A stretch of 38,037 nt of DNA from Rhodospirillaceae bacterium (GCA_018667855.1 JABIRL010000236.1:1-38037); one strand, 5' to 3'. Positions 7,842 to 16,554 are shown, numbered from the stretch's first letter. Notes: generated by a model from the letters alone, not told the origin. A program made the numbers and translations.

Positions 7842-8933
7842 CTACCGATCATCCTGATCCCAATGAAAGGGAATTTCCGGTCCAACCTGGTCTGGAAGAG
7901 GTAAAACGACCGCATCCTTGATCCATAACCATGGTTTCAAAAGATCGCGATCACGATGGCGGCGCGTACCAGGTTGCGCCGCTGCTGTACGTTCCAATTT
8001 CAGGCGATAAAGCATGGCGGAATTGTCATCATGACCGTTTGTACCGGGAGATTTGGCCACGGCATAGGGACGTAAATCCTTGACCCCGGCCGCTGTCGCC
8101 GCCAGTCGAAAACGCTCCAGCGCCAAACCAGTAGGCCGGATCAGCAAGTATTGATCAATGCCCGGACTTTGATCCAGGACGGTCAACCGGCAATCCTCCT
8201 GCCCCGCCACAAAGACCGAAAAACGTTGACCTTGGGCCGATAACAGCTGCGCCGCCATGGCCGCGGCGCTTTTGCGGCCGGCGGCATTAGCCGAGAACCC
8301 GAAATATTCGAAAAACTTGCCTTCCAGGGCCTCCACATAGTCCTCGCCCCGTTCAAACAGGCGTCGTTCCACATAGCCCAGTTGCTTGCCCAGCTCCTTG
8401 ATGGCTGTGTCCGTCAGACGCTCCACCTTCACGTGCATATGGCTCAAGGCCATGCCGTCGTCATCCTCGCTCCTTTGAGCCAGTAGCGCATAATCGAGAG
8501 AAATCAGCCGTTGCAGCAATAAATCGAAGCCATTTTCTTCCGAACTATTTTCCTCCCCCGCATCAAGCCGACAATGACTGGCCTTGAAGTCCGACAAATC
8601 CTGATCCGGGGCCAGGCGCTGAATATTGCGCCACGTCACCCGATTGGACGCCCGCAGGCGAAAATGCTTGTTCAGCGGGCGGGGCAAGGTGCCGTCGATC
8701 AGGAACATCAGAGCGGTGTTCTGATCCCGATGTTCGACCCATGCCTGTCCTTGGCCGGGCAATAAATTATCCGCGCTGGCGAACGGATAAGGCTTTCCAT
8801 GGTCATTGAAGCGATGGAAACTGTCGATCAGGCAATGACGCAGCAAAAGTTTGGTCAATTGGGTCCTGGCCGCCAGGAAAGAATCGTTCTGGACGGTGCT
8901 GGGCAGGGGAATGATATTGCTTTTGTCCGACAT
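7842..8933 (-). CDS. Unrecognised protein encoded antisense between PDRP and maf
   Basis: The protein has about 363 residues if started at MSDKSNIIPLP, or 370 from an ATG at 8954; neither start has a strong ribosome binding site. No signal peptide or membrane segment is visible, and no family motif could be recognised. It is charged and soluble-looking, with an acidic stretch (EENSSEENG), a central region FERGEDYVEALEGKFFEYFG, and a Trp/Pro-rich C-terminus near KPWLWIKDAVVLPLPDQ. Its own codon-like composition and the lack of any competing gene make it a believable coding region. It breaks the otherwise rightward order of the conserved origin-flanking block and converges on PDRP with only 6 bp between the stops. 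Confidence 0.7.
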   Translation of the reverse strand: MSDKSNIIPLPSTVQNDSFLAARTQLTKLLLRHCLIDSFHRFNDHGKPYPFASADNLLPGQGQAWVEHRDQNTALMFLIDGTLPRPLNKHFRLRASNRVTWRNIQRLAPDQDLSDFKASHCRLDAGEENSSEENGFDLLLQRLISLDYALLAQRSEDDDGMALSHMHVKVERLTDTAIKELGKQLGYVERRLFERGEDYVEALEGKFFEYFGFSANAAGRKSAAAMAAQLLSAQGQRFSVFVAGQEDCRLTVLDQSPGIDQYLLIRPTGLALERFRLAATAAGVKDLRPYAVAKSPGTNGHDDNSAMLYRLKLERTAAAQPGTRRHRDRDLLKPWLWIKDAVVLPLPDQVGPEIPFHWDQDDR

Positions 8934-8973
8934 GGAACCCGACTTCATAATCATTTAATCTCAATAGGTTGAA

Positions 8974-9004
8974 TATAATAATTCAGGCCATGTATTAATA
9001 TAAT
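8974..9004 (+). promoter_or_regulatory. AT-rich divergent spacer with two TATAAT hexamers, candidate maf promoter
   Basis: Two perfect -10 hexamers, at 8974-8979 and 8999-9004, occur in the short AT-rich gap between the antisense gene and maf. No well-spaced -35 was found for either, so the promoter is suggested only by the -10 elements and by the need for rightward transcription of maf-aroE-coaE-dnaQ. Confidence 0.35.
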
Positions 9005-9040
9005 CATAAAACCACTGGAGAAAACAAGGAAAATTGATTT

Positions 9041-9652
9041 ATGATAAGAATCGCCCAAGCGCCATTGGTTTTGGCGTCCGGCAGTGCCGCGCGTCGGGAA
9101 ATGCTGCGCAACGCCGGCGTGGAATTCACTGTCATGGCCACAGATCTGGACGAGGCGCCAATCAAGGCCCGGGCCCTGAAAACCAATACCGATGTCCGCG
9201 ATTTAGCGGTGACCCTGGCCGAGGCAAAGGCCCGCGCGGCGGCGGCGGAGCAGCCGCGGGCCTGGGTTTTGGGCGCGGACCAGGTTTTAGTTTGCGATGG
9301 CGTACTGTTCGACAAAGCCAGGGATATAATCGAAGCCAAAGAGACCTTACGGTCCCTTTCGGGCCGAAAACACGAACTGTACGCGGCGGCCTGTATCGTC
9401 AGGAACGGCCACGTGGTCTGGCGTAATGTGAGCACGGCGCAAATGTAGATGCGGCCGCTTGGGGATGAATTTATTGATCGATATTTAGACCGGGCCGGCC
9501 CGACGGTGCTATGGTCGGTGGGCTGCTATCAAATCGAAGGGCTGGGCGCACAATTGTTTGAACGTACTGATGGGGACCACTTCACTATTCTGGGTATGCC
9601 CCTGCTGCCATTGCTGGGCTTTCTGCGCACCAATAGGCTGCTGGCGATATGA
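9041..9652 (+). pseudogene. maf: maf (nucleoside triphosphate pyrophosphatase) interrupted by an in-frame amber codon
   Basis: Maf-family proteins hydrolyse non-canonical or methylated NTPs to the monophosphate. Read through, the gene would encode 203 residues, the normal family length: LVLASGSAARREML at the N-terminus, VLGADQVLVCDG and FDKARDIIEAKETLRSLSGRKH in the middle, then [32 protein letters not shown] and [15 protein letters not shown]. Codon 136 (9446-9448) is TAG, in the same frame on both sides, falling just before the conserved MRP segment. The next codon is ATG, so reinitiation is conceivable. The stop overlaps aroE by ATGA, so the operon layout is otherwise intact. It may be a recent nonsense mutation or a single-base sequence error. 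The active enzyme would need both halves. Confidence 0.85.
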
Positions 9653-10497
9653 TCACCGGCAAAGCGCGGCTGGCCGGTGTGGCGGGGTGGCCCATTTCCC
9701 ACTCCCGCTCGCCCCGTCTGCATAATTTCTGGCTGAATGCCTATGACATTGACGGCGCCTATCTGCCCCTGGCCATCGCACCGGAGAATTTCGAGGCCGC
9801 GGTCCGCGCCCTGCCCAAGCTTGGCTTTGCCGGATGCAACGTGACCCTGCCCCACAAGGAAGCCGCCTTGCGCGCGGTTGACAGGATCGATCGGCTGGCC
9901 CAGCGCATTGGCGCCGTGAACACCATTGTCGCGAACCAGGACGGCACCTTGAATGGCAGCAACACGGACGGGTTTGGATTTCTGCAGACCTTGTTCGAAA
10001 GCGCACCGGACTTGGATTTAGCCGTGACGCCGGCTGTTATGGTCGGGGCCGGAGGATCGGCCAAAGCCATCGCGGTCGCGCTATTGGATGCCGGTGTTCC
10101 CGAGCTGGTCATCCTCAATCGAACCCGGGCCCGCGCAGAGGCCCTGGCCAATGCGCTTGGTTCCGGTGGCGGCAATGTCACTGTCGGTGATTGGGAAGAA
10201 CGGGCGGCCCGATTGGGATCGGCGCAATTCCTGATCAATTGCACCACGCAGGGTATGCAGGGACAACCGGCCTTGGATCTGGCGCTGGACGATCTGCCTT
10301 TGGATGCGGTGGTCATGGATGCCGTCTACACCCCATTGCTGACGCCGTTGCTGGCGGCGGCCCATGCACGGGGCAACAGGATTGTCGACGGTTTGGGTAT
10401 GCTGTTGCATCAGGCCCGCCCCGGCTTTGCCGCCTGGTTCGGGCGCGAGCCGGTGGTGGATCAGACCCTCCGCGACCATATCCTGGCGGATCTGTAG
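9649..10497 (+). CDS. aroE: Shikimate dehydrogenase
   Basis: AroE reduces 3-dehydroshikimate to shikimate with NADPH in the aromatic amino acid pathway. The 282-residue protein has the substrate-binding [13 protein letters not shown] (residues 18-29), [10 protein letters not shown] with the catalytic Lys70, NTDGFGFL with Asp107, the Rossmann glycine loop VGAGGSAKA, the [11 protein letters not shown] cofactor segment, [10 protein letters not shown], and the C-terminal [18 protein letters not shown]. Start ATG overlaps the maf stop by four bases, indicating translational coupling. It is followed 11 bp later by coaE. Confidence 0.96.
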   Translation: MITGKARLAGVAGWPISHSRSPRLHNFWLNAYDIDGAYLPLAIAPENFEAAVRALPKLGFAGCNVTLPHKEAALRAVDRIDRLAQRIGAVNTIVANQDGTLNGSNTDGFGFLQTLFESAPDLDLAVTPAVMVGAGGSAKAIAVALLDAGVPELVILNRTRARAEALANALGSGGGNVTVGDWEERAARLGSAQFLINCTTQGMQGQPALDLALDDLPLDAVVMDAVYTPLLTPLLAAAHARGNRIVDGLGMLLHQARPGFAAWFGREPVVDQTLRDHILADL

Positions 10498-10508
10498 GGA
10501 GCCATATT

Positions 10509-11195
10509 TTGTTTATCGTTGGTTTGACCGGTTCAATCGGCATGGGAAAATCGGAAACGTCGAAAATGTTTCGCCGCCTGGGCGTGCCGGTGTTCGATGC
10601 CGATGCGGCGGTGCACGATCTGCTGCGGGCGGGCGGCCGTGCCGTGCGCCGGGTCGAACAGGTCTTTCCCGGCGTTACCAAGGACGGCGCCGTGGACCGT
10701 CCGGCCCTGGGCGCCAGGGTGTTCGGCAAACGGGACGAGCTGCGCAAGCTGGAGGCGATCCTTCATCCCATGGTCGGTCAAATGCAGCGCGCATTTCTAA
10801 GTGATGCTCAGGCCCGGCGTCTGCCGCTTGTGGTGCTGGATATACCCCTGTTGTTTGAGGGCCGGGGCGAGGAACGTTGCGATGCCACCGCCGTGGCCAG
10901 CGCGCCAAATTTCCTGCAGCGGCAACGGGTTCTGGCCCGGCCCAATATGGCCGTGGAAAAGTTTGAAAATATCCGCCGTCAACAGGTGCCCGATGCGGTT
11001 AAGCGACAACGCGCTGATTTTATTCTGCCCACCGGGCTTGGCCGCCGCTTCACCTTGAACCACGTGGCAAATCTGATTGGCGCGGTGCGTGGCCGTTCCG
11101 GTCACGCCTGGCCGCCAAGGGGACGTCCCCACCGCCGCCCCACCAATCACCCGAGCCGGAGGCCCGTGCATGCGCGAAATCGTATTCGACACTGA
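10509..11195 (+). CDS. coaE: Dephospho-CoA kinase
   Basis: CoaE phosphorylates dephospho-CoA to give coenzyme A. The best start is TTG at 10509, with GGGAG spaced about 8 bp upstream; it gives FIVGLTGSIGMGKSETS with the P-loop GSIGMGKS, as in other CoaE proteins. Further motifs are GVPVFDADAAVHDLL, LEAILHPMV, VLDIPLLFEG, RQRVLARPNM and the lid-like RRQQVPDAVKRQRADFIL. The predicted 228 residues slightly exceed the usual length of about 200; the basic tail (PPRGRPHRRP) overlaps the start of dnaQ by 26 bp in another frame. No ATG start fits, since the open frame upstream is shadow sequence of aroE. Confidence 0.92.
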   Translation: MFIVGLTGSIGMGKSETSKMFRRLGVPVFDADAAVHDLLRAGGRAVRRVEQVFPGVTKDGAVDRPALGARVFGKRDELRKLEAILHPMVGQMQRAFLSDAQARRLPLVVLDIPLLFEGRGEERCDATAVASAPNFLQRQRVLARPNMAVEKFENIRRQQVPDAVKRQRADFILPTGLGRRFTLNHVANLIGAVRGRSGHAWPPRGRPHRRPTNHPSRRPVHARNRIRH

Positions 11196-11841
11196 GACGA
11201 CCGGCCTTGATCCCGCCGCCGGCCACAGGGTGGTGGAAATCGGCTGTGTGGAGCTGATCAATCACATGCCCACGGGGGAAACCCGACAATGGTATCTGAA
11301 CCCGCAACGGGATATGCCCGAGGAAGCCTTCAACGTACACGGCCTGTCGGAAGAATTTCTTGCTGATAAACCGTTGTTCAATGCGGTCGTCGACGATTTT
11401 CTAACCTTTGTCGATGGCGCCGTGCTGATCGCCCATAACGCTAATTTCGACATGCGTTTTCTGAATGCCGAACTGGCGGCCCTGGATCGCCCAAATCTGC
11501 CCAAGGACAAGGTGCTCGATACCATCGCCCTGGCTCGGCGCAAGATTTCCGGCGCCCAATACAGCCTGGATGCCCTTTGCCGCCGCTTCAATATTGATCT
11601 TTCGGCCCGTGAGAAACATGGCGCCCTGCTGGATGCGGAACTGCTGGCCGAGGTTTATCTGGAATTGATCGGCGGCCGTCAGCCCGGCCTGGTTTTAGCC
11701 AGCGAGCGCAAGGAAGAAATTTCGGGCGATCCAGCGGAGCGTAAGACACGGCCCGCCCGCCCCCACGCCCCATCGGCGGCGGAAGACGCGGCCCATCAGG
11801 CGTTTGTTACCAAGATAAAGGACCCGATCTGGGATAAATGA
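11170..11841 (+). CDS. dnaQ: DNA polymerase III epsilon subunit (3'-5' proofreading exonuclease)
   Basis: This is the proofreading subunit of the replicative polymerase, 223 residues long. The DEDDh exonuclease motifs are clear: ExoI IVFDTETTG (Asp7, Glu9), ExoII NANFDMRFL, and ExoIII with the general-base histidine KHGALLDAELLAEVY. The C-terminal part after about residue 180 is Ala/Pro/Lys-rich and ends TKIKDPIWDK, the likely polymerase-binding tail. A GGAGG ribosome binding site lies in the coaE coding sequence just before the ATG. The location next to coaE near the origin is conserved in alphaproteobacteria. Confidence 0.95.
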   Translation: MREIVFDTETTGLDPAAGHRVVEIGCVELINHMPTGETRQWYLNPQRDMPEEAFNVHGLSEEFLADKPLFNAVVDDFLTFVDGAVLIAHNANFDMRFLNAELAALDRPNLPKDKVLDTIALARRKISGAQYSLDALCRRFNIDLSAREKHGALLDAELLAEVYLELIGGRQPGLVLASERKEEISGDPAERKTRPARPHAPSAAEDAAHQAFVTKIKDPIWDK

Positions 11842-11871
11842 CCACCGCGGCGAAACAATGGAGAGTGCAAA

Positions 11872-12276
11872 ATGATCCGTTATCGTTCAGGTTATAAGTA
11901 TCAGATTTCCGACAGTTACAGCCATAACGTCGGTATCTCCCTGGCTGAGGAAGTCGACCTTGATTTCCTAACCTTGGATCCAACCGGCAACCTGGTGATA
12001 AAGCAAGGCTATGCCTGGGACGGACCCAGCGGGCCGGCCCTCGATACATCCACTTTCATGCGCGCTAGCCTGGTACACGATGCCTTGTATCAACTGATGC
12101 GGATGGAGCGGCTACCCGATAGCTATCGGGACCATGCCGACGACCTCATGCGGAAAATCTGTATCGAGGCGGGTATGCCCACCATACGGGCCTGGTACAC
12201 CTATCACGCAGTGCGCTGGTTTGCATCCGGGGCCAATAAACCCCGCAATGTGAAGCCGGTTCTTTCCGCGCCGTAG
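11872..12276 (+). CDS. DUF1353 family protein
   Basis: The protein of 134 residues carries the family pattern GYAWDGPSGPALDTSTFMRASLVHDALYQLM, given here only as residue landmarks around 46-78, followed by a helix-rich C-terminus with WYTYHAVRWFA. DUF1353 proteins are common in phages and scattered in bacteria; the function is unknown. GGAGAG precedes the ATG at good distance. It follows dnaQ by 30 bp on the same strand and converges on secB with 15 bp between stops. It might have arrived by phage-related transfer, but no other phage gene is nearby. Confidence 0.85.
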   Translation: MIRYRSGYKYQISDSYSHNVGISLAEEVDLDFLTLDPTGNLVIKQGYAWDGPSGPALDTSTFMRASLVHDALYQLMRMERLPDSYRDHADDLMRKICIEAGMPTIRAWYTYHAVRWFASGANKPRNVKPVLSAP

Positions 12277-12291
12277 GGATCGTAGCCGGTC

Positions 12292-12798
12292 TCAGGCCTC
12301 GCCATTGCCGCTGCCGTTTGACGGATCGTCCATCCGGTCGGCCGACTGGCGGTAAAGCGTCGCGAAATCGATGGGTTCCAGCAGTAGGGGCGGGAAGCCG
12401 CCGTCGCGGGTGGCGTCCGCCACAATGCGGCGGGCAAACGGAAACAGCAGGCGGGGGCATTCGATCAGGCAGATCTGCTTCAGATTGCTTTCATCCACGT
12501 TGTGCAGGGTAAAGACGCCGGCGTACAGCACCTCGACCACGAACGCCTTGACCTCATCTTGTTGCGCATGTGCCGTGATACGCAATTCCACTTCGAACTG
12601 GCTGGCGGTCAGACCGCGGGCGCCCACATCGACGGAAACCTCGATATTCGGCTGGCTGCCCTGGTTGGCCAGACTTTGCGGCGCTTCCGGGTTTTCGAAA
12701 GACAAATCCTTGACGTATTGGGCGTGGACTTGGACATGGGGGGCGTCTGGTGTTTGGTCGATTTCCTGGGCCCCGGAACCTGTGGTGTCGTCGGTCAT
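12292..12798 (-). CDS. secB: Protein-export chaperone SecB
   Basis: SecB holds preproteins unfolded and delivers them to SecA. The chosen start MTDDTTGSGAQE gives 168 residues, in the family range; the much longer in-frame extension crosses fxsA and is not SecB-like. The core begins VQVHAQYVKDLSFENPEAP, continues with IEVSVDVGARGL, FEVELRITAHAQQ, AFVVEVLYAGVFTL and the signature LIECPRLLFPFARRIVADATRDGGFPPL, whose C-terminal part forms the tetramer helices. It is 130 bp downstream of fxsA; a CATAAT hexamer at 12833-12838 on the minus strand may mark its own promoter. Confidence 0.95.
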   Translation of the reverse strand: MTDDTTGSGAQEIDQTPDAPHVQVHAQYVKDLSFENPEAPQSLANQGSQPNIEVSVDVGARGLTASQFEVELRITAHAQQDEVKAFVVEVLYAGVFTLHNVDESNLKQICLIECPRLLFPFARRIVADATRDGGFPPLLLEPIDFATLYRQSADRMDDPSNGSGNGEA

Positions 12799-12928
12799 GG
12801 TGGATATGTCTCGTCCTGAAAAGGCAGCTGAAATTATGCGGGCTTGGCTATCACGTCTAATGCCGGGCAGCAAGGACCGCCGGCTCGGATTTCCGCAATG
12901 CCAGGGATTCTGGGTCAGAAAAAGCGGG

Positions 12929-13438
12929 TCAGGATTCCGGCGGTTTCTTGCGCTGGTCGTCAAGGGGCGCCGGATCCTCGGGCGGCACTTCCTCGAAATC
13001 CACATCGATAATGTCGTCATTGCCACTTGAAGAATGTGGCGGTGGCGGTTGGGTCGAGAATGTCTGACCCTGGAATTGACCGGTGGCGATAATATGGTTG
13101 GCAACCATGCGGCCCAGGATGGTGCGGATGGGTGGCAACAACAACAGTCCGCCGGCCAGATCGGTGACGAAGCCGGGCGTCAACAGCAAGGCGCCGGCGA
13201 TTAGCAGACACAAGCCATCAAAAACCTCGCGCAGCGGCATGCGCCCCTCGGCCATATGGGATTGCGCCCGATGCAGGGTCGCCAGACCCTGGCGGCGCAA
13301 CATAAAGGTGCCGCCCAGCGCGGTGGCGACCACGATAGCCAGGGTCCACCACAGACCGATAATTCCGCCGACTTCGATAAAGACGGCTATTTCCATCAAA
13401 GGTATGGCGATGAACGCCAACAGAATAACAAAGGCCAT
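12929..13438 (-). CDS. fxsA: FxsA family membrane protein
   Basis: FxsA is a small inner-membrane protein named for suppressing F exclusion of phage T7 in E. coli. The 169-residue protein starts MAFVILLAFIAIPLMEIAVFI, with a second hydrophobic block at WWTLAIVVATALGGTFMLRRQG and a third at LLIAGALLLTPGFVTDLAGGLLLLPP, the most conserved segment. The C-terminal 50 residues are cytoplasmic, acidic and proline-rich (DDIIDVDFEEVPPEDP). It is the upstream gene of the leftward pair with secB, an arrangement seen beside the dnaQ block in alphaproteobacteria. Confidence 0.93.
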   Translation of the reverse strand: MAFVILLAFIAIPLMEIAVFIEVGGIIGLWWTLAIVVATALGGTFMLRRQGLATLHRAQSHMAEGRMPLREVFDGLCLLIAGALLLTPGFVTDLAGGLLLLPPIRTILGRMVANHIIATGQFQGQTFSTQPPPPHSSSGNDDIIDVDFEEVPPEDPAPLDDQRKKPPES

Positions 13439-13723
13439 GGTTTTAGCGGCTTGCTCCCATCCCCATCACAGCCTATTTAATACTGTATGACGACCGGCGC
13501 CATAGCGCATTCTTGAAGCAAGTTCGCTGGACAGTCTCGGGCGCGCGCCGTAAGGTAGGTTTCCGCGCCAAAGGCAGGCCGTTTGGTTGCCAGTAGCGGG
13601 CGGCGACCCAACGGGTTAGGTCATTCCTGGCGGCAATCGTGGACTGGGTTAGTTGCATGATTGTGCTAAGGCGTGATTTGACTGGATAGAAAATCCGAAC
13701 GGAATAACGACCCGACAGGACAG
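13439..13723. other. Divergent intergenic region between fxsA and the tim44-like gene
   Basis: This gap of 285 bp must hold the promoters of both the leftward fxsA-secB pair and the rightward tim44-like/mltA series. No convincing gene, hairpin terminator or well-matched promoter pair was recognised. A TTGACT hexamer near 13677 could be a -35 for the rightward transcript, but no good -10 follows at standard spacing. Confidence 0.4.
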
Positions 13724-14503
13724 ATGGAATTCATGGGCGAGGGTCACTTTCTCGATATTATTTTTCTGGCCATGGTGGCGGGCTTCATCTTTTTTCGCCT
13801 GCGAGGCGTCTTGGGCCGCCGCACCGGCAATGAACGTCCGCCAGAGCGGCCGGACGAACGGCAAACGCCGCAACATCCTGGCGAGCCGTCGGGCAGCGAC
13901 GATAATGTCGTCTCGCTGCCGGACCGGGGCAATACTAATCCCGACGCTGACGACGATGCCGCCGATGATGCCGATGAACACGAGCTTGAAGACGATGTCA
14001 GCTCCACCATCAGGGCCGAGGAAGAGGCCGCACTTTGGGCCGAGGATTCGCCAGTCGGCGCCGGCCTGACCAAGATCAAGCTTGCCGACCATAATTTCGA
14101 GCCGGGCAATTTTGCGCAAGGCGCCAAAGGCGCCTACGAGATGATCGTTGATGCTTTTGCCAACGGTGACCGGGACGCCCTGCGCCCGTTATTGAGCGAT
14201 CAGGTGTATGAGAATTTTGCCGGTGCGATTGATGAACGCGAGAATCAGGGCCATACGCTGGAAACCATGATCGTCGCAGTTAACGCAGCGGAAATCGTCG
14301 AGGCCGAGTTGAAAGACAAGGTGGCTGAGGTGACCGTGAAATTCGTCTCGGAAATGGTTTCCGTCGCCCGTGATGAAGATGGCGAGACGCTGCCCGATCA
14401 ACCGACCGGCACACGCGAGGTCACGGATATATGGACTTTTGCGCGCGATACCCGCAACCGGGATCCGAACTGGCAATTGATCGAAACCCACGGCGAAAAT
14501 TAA
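13724..14503 (+). CDS. Tim44/TimA family protein
   Basis: The protein of 259 residues begins with a single membrane anchor (about 8-24, FLDIIFLAMVAGFIFFRLRG). A charged linker with long Asp/Glu runs follows (about 40-100, containing DADDDAADDADEHELEDD). The C-terminal half is the Tim44-like domain, starting near FEPGNFAQGAKGAYEMIVDAF and containing RDALRPLLSDQVYENF and the terminal DIWTFARD...DPNWQLIETH. Alphaproteobacterial homologues are related to mitochondrial Tim44 and are membrane-associated; the bacterial role is not well defined. AGGA lies before the ATG. The gene is followed by mltA as in other alphaproteobacteria. Confidence 0.9.
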   Translation: MEFMGEGHFLDIIFLAMVAGFIFFRLRGVLGRRTGNERPPERPDERQTPQHPGEPSGSDDNVVSLPDRGNTNPDADDDAADDADEHELEDDVSSTIRAEEEAALWAEDSPVGAGLTKIKLADHNFEPGNFAQGAKGAYEMIVDAFANGDRDALRPLLSDQVYENFAGAIDERENQGHTLETMIVAVNAAEIVEAELKDKVAEVTVKFVSEMVSVARDEDGETLPDQPTGTREVTDIWTFARDTRNRDPNWQLIETHGEN

Positions 14504-14525
14504 CACTGCGTAACGGACCACCGGA

Positions 14526-15731
14526 ATGAATGGCCGCATTGCCGTAATCTGGGCCGGCGGTTTGTTGATTGCGCTTGGTCTGCTGATGTGGTGGGCCACC
14601 CGCCCGCCGCCCAGCGACCTTGAACAGTTGAGTTTTCGCGCCGTTGCCTATGATGATCTGGACGGCTGGGCGACCGATGATCACGGGGCCGCCGTCGTTG
14701 CCTTTCGCCACAGTTGCGATCGGTTTGCCACTTGGCCCGATGATCGCAATCTGTCAGGGAACGGCGATGTGGCCGGGCGGGCCCGCGACTGGGCGGAAGT
14801 TTGCGACCTTGCCCGGGGCTTGCCGCCGGGGCCGGCCGCCGCCCGAAAATTCTTCGAAAGCCATTTCAAGGTCGTGGCGGTCAGATACGCAGGCGCCGCA
14901 TCGGGTCTGTTCACCGGCTACTACGAACCGCTGCTGCATGGCAGCCGGCAGCGGTGGGGACCCTACATTCATCCGCTTTATGGCATGCCGAAAGACTTGA
15001 TCCGCGTAAACCTGGGCGAATTTAACGATAGCCTGAAGGGGCAGCATATCGTCGGCCGGGTTCATGGCGCCCGCTTGCGGCCCTATTTCGAAAGGCGCCA
15101 GATCGAAGCCGGCGCCCTGGCGGGTCAGGGTCTAGAGGTTGTCTATGTGGATGATCCCGTGGACGCGTTTTTCTTGCAGATCCAGGGTTCGGGCCGGGTT
15201 GCCCTGACGGACGGTGGCGTGATGCGCCTGGGCTATGGCGGCCGCAATGGGCGGCGCTATTACGCCATTGGCCGGGAGTTGATCAAGCGTGGCATTCTGA
15301 CCGCGGAAAACGTCTCCATGCAGAGCATCCGCGCCTGGCTGACGGCCAATCCGGATGCTGGCCGGGCGGTGATGGATCTGAATCCGTCGTTTGTGTTTTT
15401 TCAGGAACTGACGGGTCCGGGGCCTGTAGGCGCGCTGGGCGTGGCATTGACGCCGGGCCGGTCCATCGCCGTGGATCGCCGTCTGATCCCCTTGGGTATT
15501 CCCATCTGGTTGCAGGCCAGCCGCCCGGCGGCGACCGTCGGCGGGGCTGATCGGCCGCTGCATCGCCTGGTCATCGCCCAGGATACCGGTGGTGCCATCA
15601 AGGGCGGGGTGCGAGGCGATATGTTCTGGGGCCATGGCGCGGACGCCGCCGCCATCGCCGGGCGCATGAAGCATGCGGGTGAGTGGTTCCTGTTGTTGCC
15701 GAACGCCCTGGGCGGATCGCATCTAAGGTGA
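14526..15731 (+). CDS. mltA: Membrane-bound lytic murein transglycosylase A
   Basis: MltA cleaves the glycan strands of peptidoglycan with formation of 1,6-anhydro-muramic acid. The protein of 401 residues has an N-terminal hydrophobic segment (6-24) serving as signal or anchor; there is no lipobox cysteine, unlike E. coli MltA. It then shows FTGYYEPLLHGS, RPYFERRQIEAGAL, VDDPVDAFFLQIQGSGRV and the 3D domain with RSIAVDRRLIPLGIPIWL and VIAQDTGGAIKGGVRGDMFWG, where the catalytic aspartate region lies. It sits 22 bp after the tim44-like gene and 12 bp before lutA. Confidence 0.93.
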   Translation: MNGRIAVIWAGGLLIALGLLMWWATRPPPSDLEQLSFRAVAYDDLDGWATDDHGAAVVAFRHSCDRFATWPDDRNLSGNGDVAGRARDWAEVCDLARGLPPGPAAARKFFESHFKVVAVRYAGAASGLFTGYYEPLLHGSRQRWGPYIHPLYGMPKDLIRVNLGEFNDSLKGQHIVGRVHGARLRPYFERRQIEAGALAGQGLEVVYVDDPVDAFFLQIQGSGRVALTDGGVMRLGYGGRNGRRYYAIGRELIKRGILTAENVSMQSIRAWLTANPDAGRAVMDLNPSFVFFQELTGPGPVGALGVALTPGRSIAVDRRLIPLGIPIWLQASRPAATVGGADRPLHRLVIAQDTGGAIKGGVRGDMFWGHGADAAAIAGRMKHAGEWFLLLPNALGGSHLR

Positions 15732-15743
15732 TATAACCCTGAC

Positions 15744-16550
15744 ATGGCAAACCAAAGTACAAAGACGCCCGTCAATGTAGGGCTGTTCGCCACTTGTCTG
15801 GTGGATCTGTTCCGGCCCACGGTCGGCTTCGCGGCGGCGCAACTGATCGAAAACACCGGCTGCACCGTGCATGTGCCGGAACAAACCTGCTGCGGGCAAC
15901 CGGCCTATAACTCAGGCGACAGCCGCCATGCCCGCCAGATCGCCCGTGCCGTTATTGAAATCTTTGAAGACTATGACTACGTCGTGGTGCCATCAGGCTC
16001 CTGCGGCGGCATGATCGCCGTGCACTATCCGGCTCTGCTCGCCGATGATCCGGATTGGAGCCGCCGGGCCCGTGCCCTGGCCGCCAAAACATTTGAGCTG
16101 ACGGCCTTTTTGGCCGACGTTATGAAGATCGATAGCCTTGACGCCGATTACGACGGCACGGCAACCTATCACGACGCCTGTGCCGGCCTGCGGGAATTGA
16201 AAGTGCGGGACCAGCCGCGGGAATTATTGGCGAGCGTTGAAAACCTGCAGCTGACGGAAATGGACGAGACCGAAGCCTGTTGCGGTTTCGGCGGAACGTT
16301 TTGTGTCAAGTATGGCGAAATATCCACCGATATCGTTTCCCGCAAGACTGCCAATGTGGTCAAGACCGGCGCCGATCTGTTGCTGGCCGGCGATCTGGGC
16401 TGTCTGTTGAATATCGCCGGACGACTGAAACGGGAAGGCTCCTCCGTACAGGTCCGCCACGTGGCCGAGGTGCTGGCCGGCATGACCGACCAGATCCCGG
16501 CTATTGGTGAAACGGCCCCTGAAATATCGGGCAAGACGAACGGGGGCTAA
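15744..16550 (+). CDS. lutA: L-lactate dehydrogenase complex (Fe-S)-binding subunit LutA
   Basis: LutA is the cysteine-rich domain subunit of the LutABC complex, which oxidises L-lactate to pyruvate. The 268-residue protein contains two CCG repeats: CCGQPAYNSGD at about residue 49 with SCGGMIAVHYP, and CHDAC-type HDACAGLREL with CCGFGGTFCVKYGEIS. These cysteine sets are characteristic of the heterodisulfide-reductase-like family. The N-terminus VGLFATCLVDLFRPTVGFAA is typical. It starts 12 bp after mltA and ends 4 bp before lutB, forming a lutABC operon. Glycolate oxidase GlpC/GlcF-type subunits share the CCG domain, but the neighbours make LutA the best call. Confidence 0.93.
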   Translation: MANQSTKTPVNVGLFATCLVDLFRPTVGFAAAQLIENTGCTVHVPEQTCCGQPAYNSGDSRHARQIARAVIEIFEDYDYVVVPSGSCGGMIAVHYPALLADDPDWSRRARALAAKTFELTAFLADVMKIDSLDADYDGTATYHDACAGLRELKVRDQPRELLASVENLQLTEMDETEACCGFGGTFCVKYGEISTDIVSRKTANVVKTGADLLLAGDLGCLLNIAGRLKREGSSVQVRHVAEVLAGMTDQIPAIGETAPEISGKTNGG

Positions 16551-16554
16551 ACAC

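Noticed and set aside
9449-9652. Separate small gene starting at ATG 9449
   Set aside because: The translated sequence is clearly the C-terminal part of Maf in the same frame as the upstream half, so it is better described as one interrupted gene than two genes.
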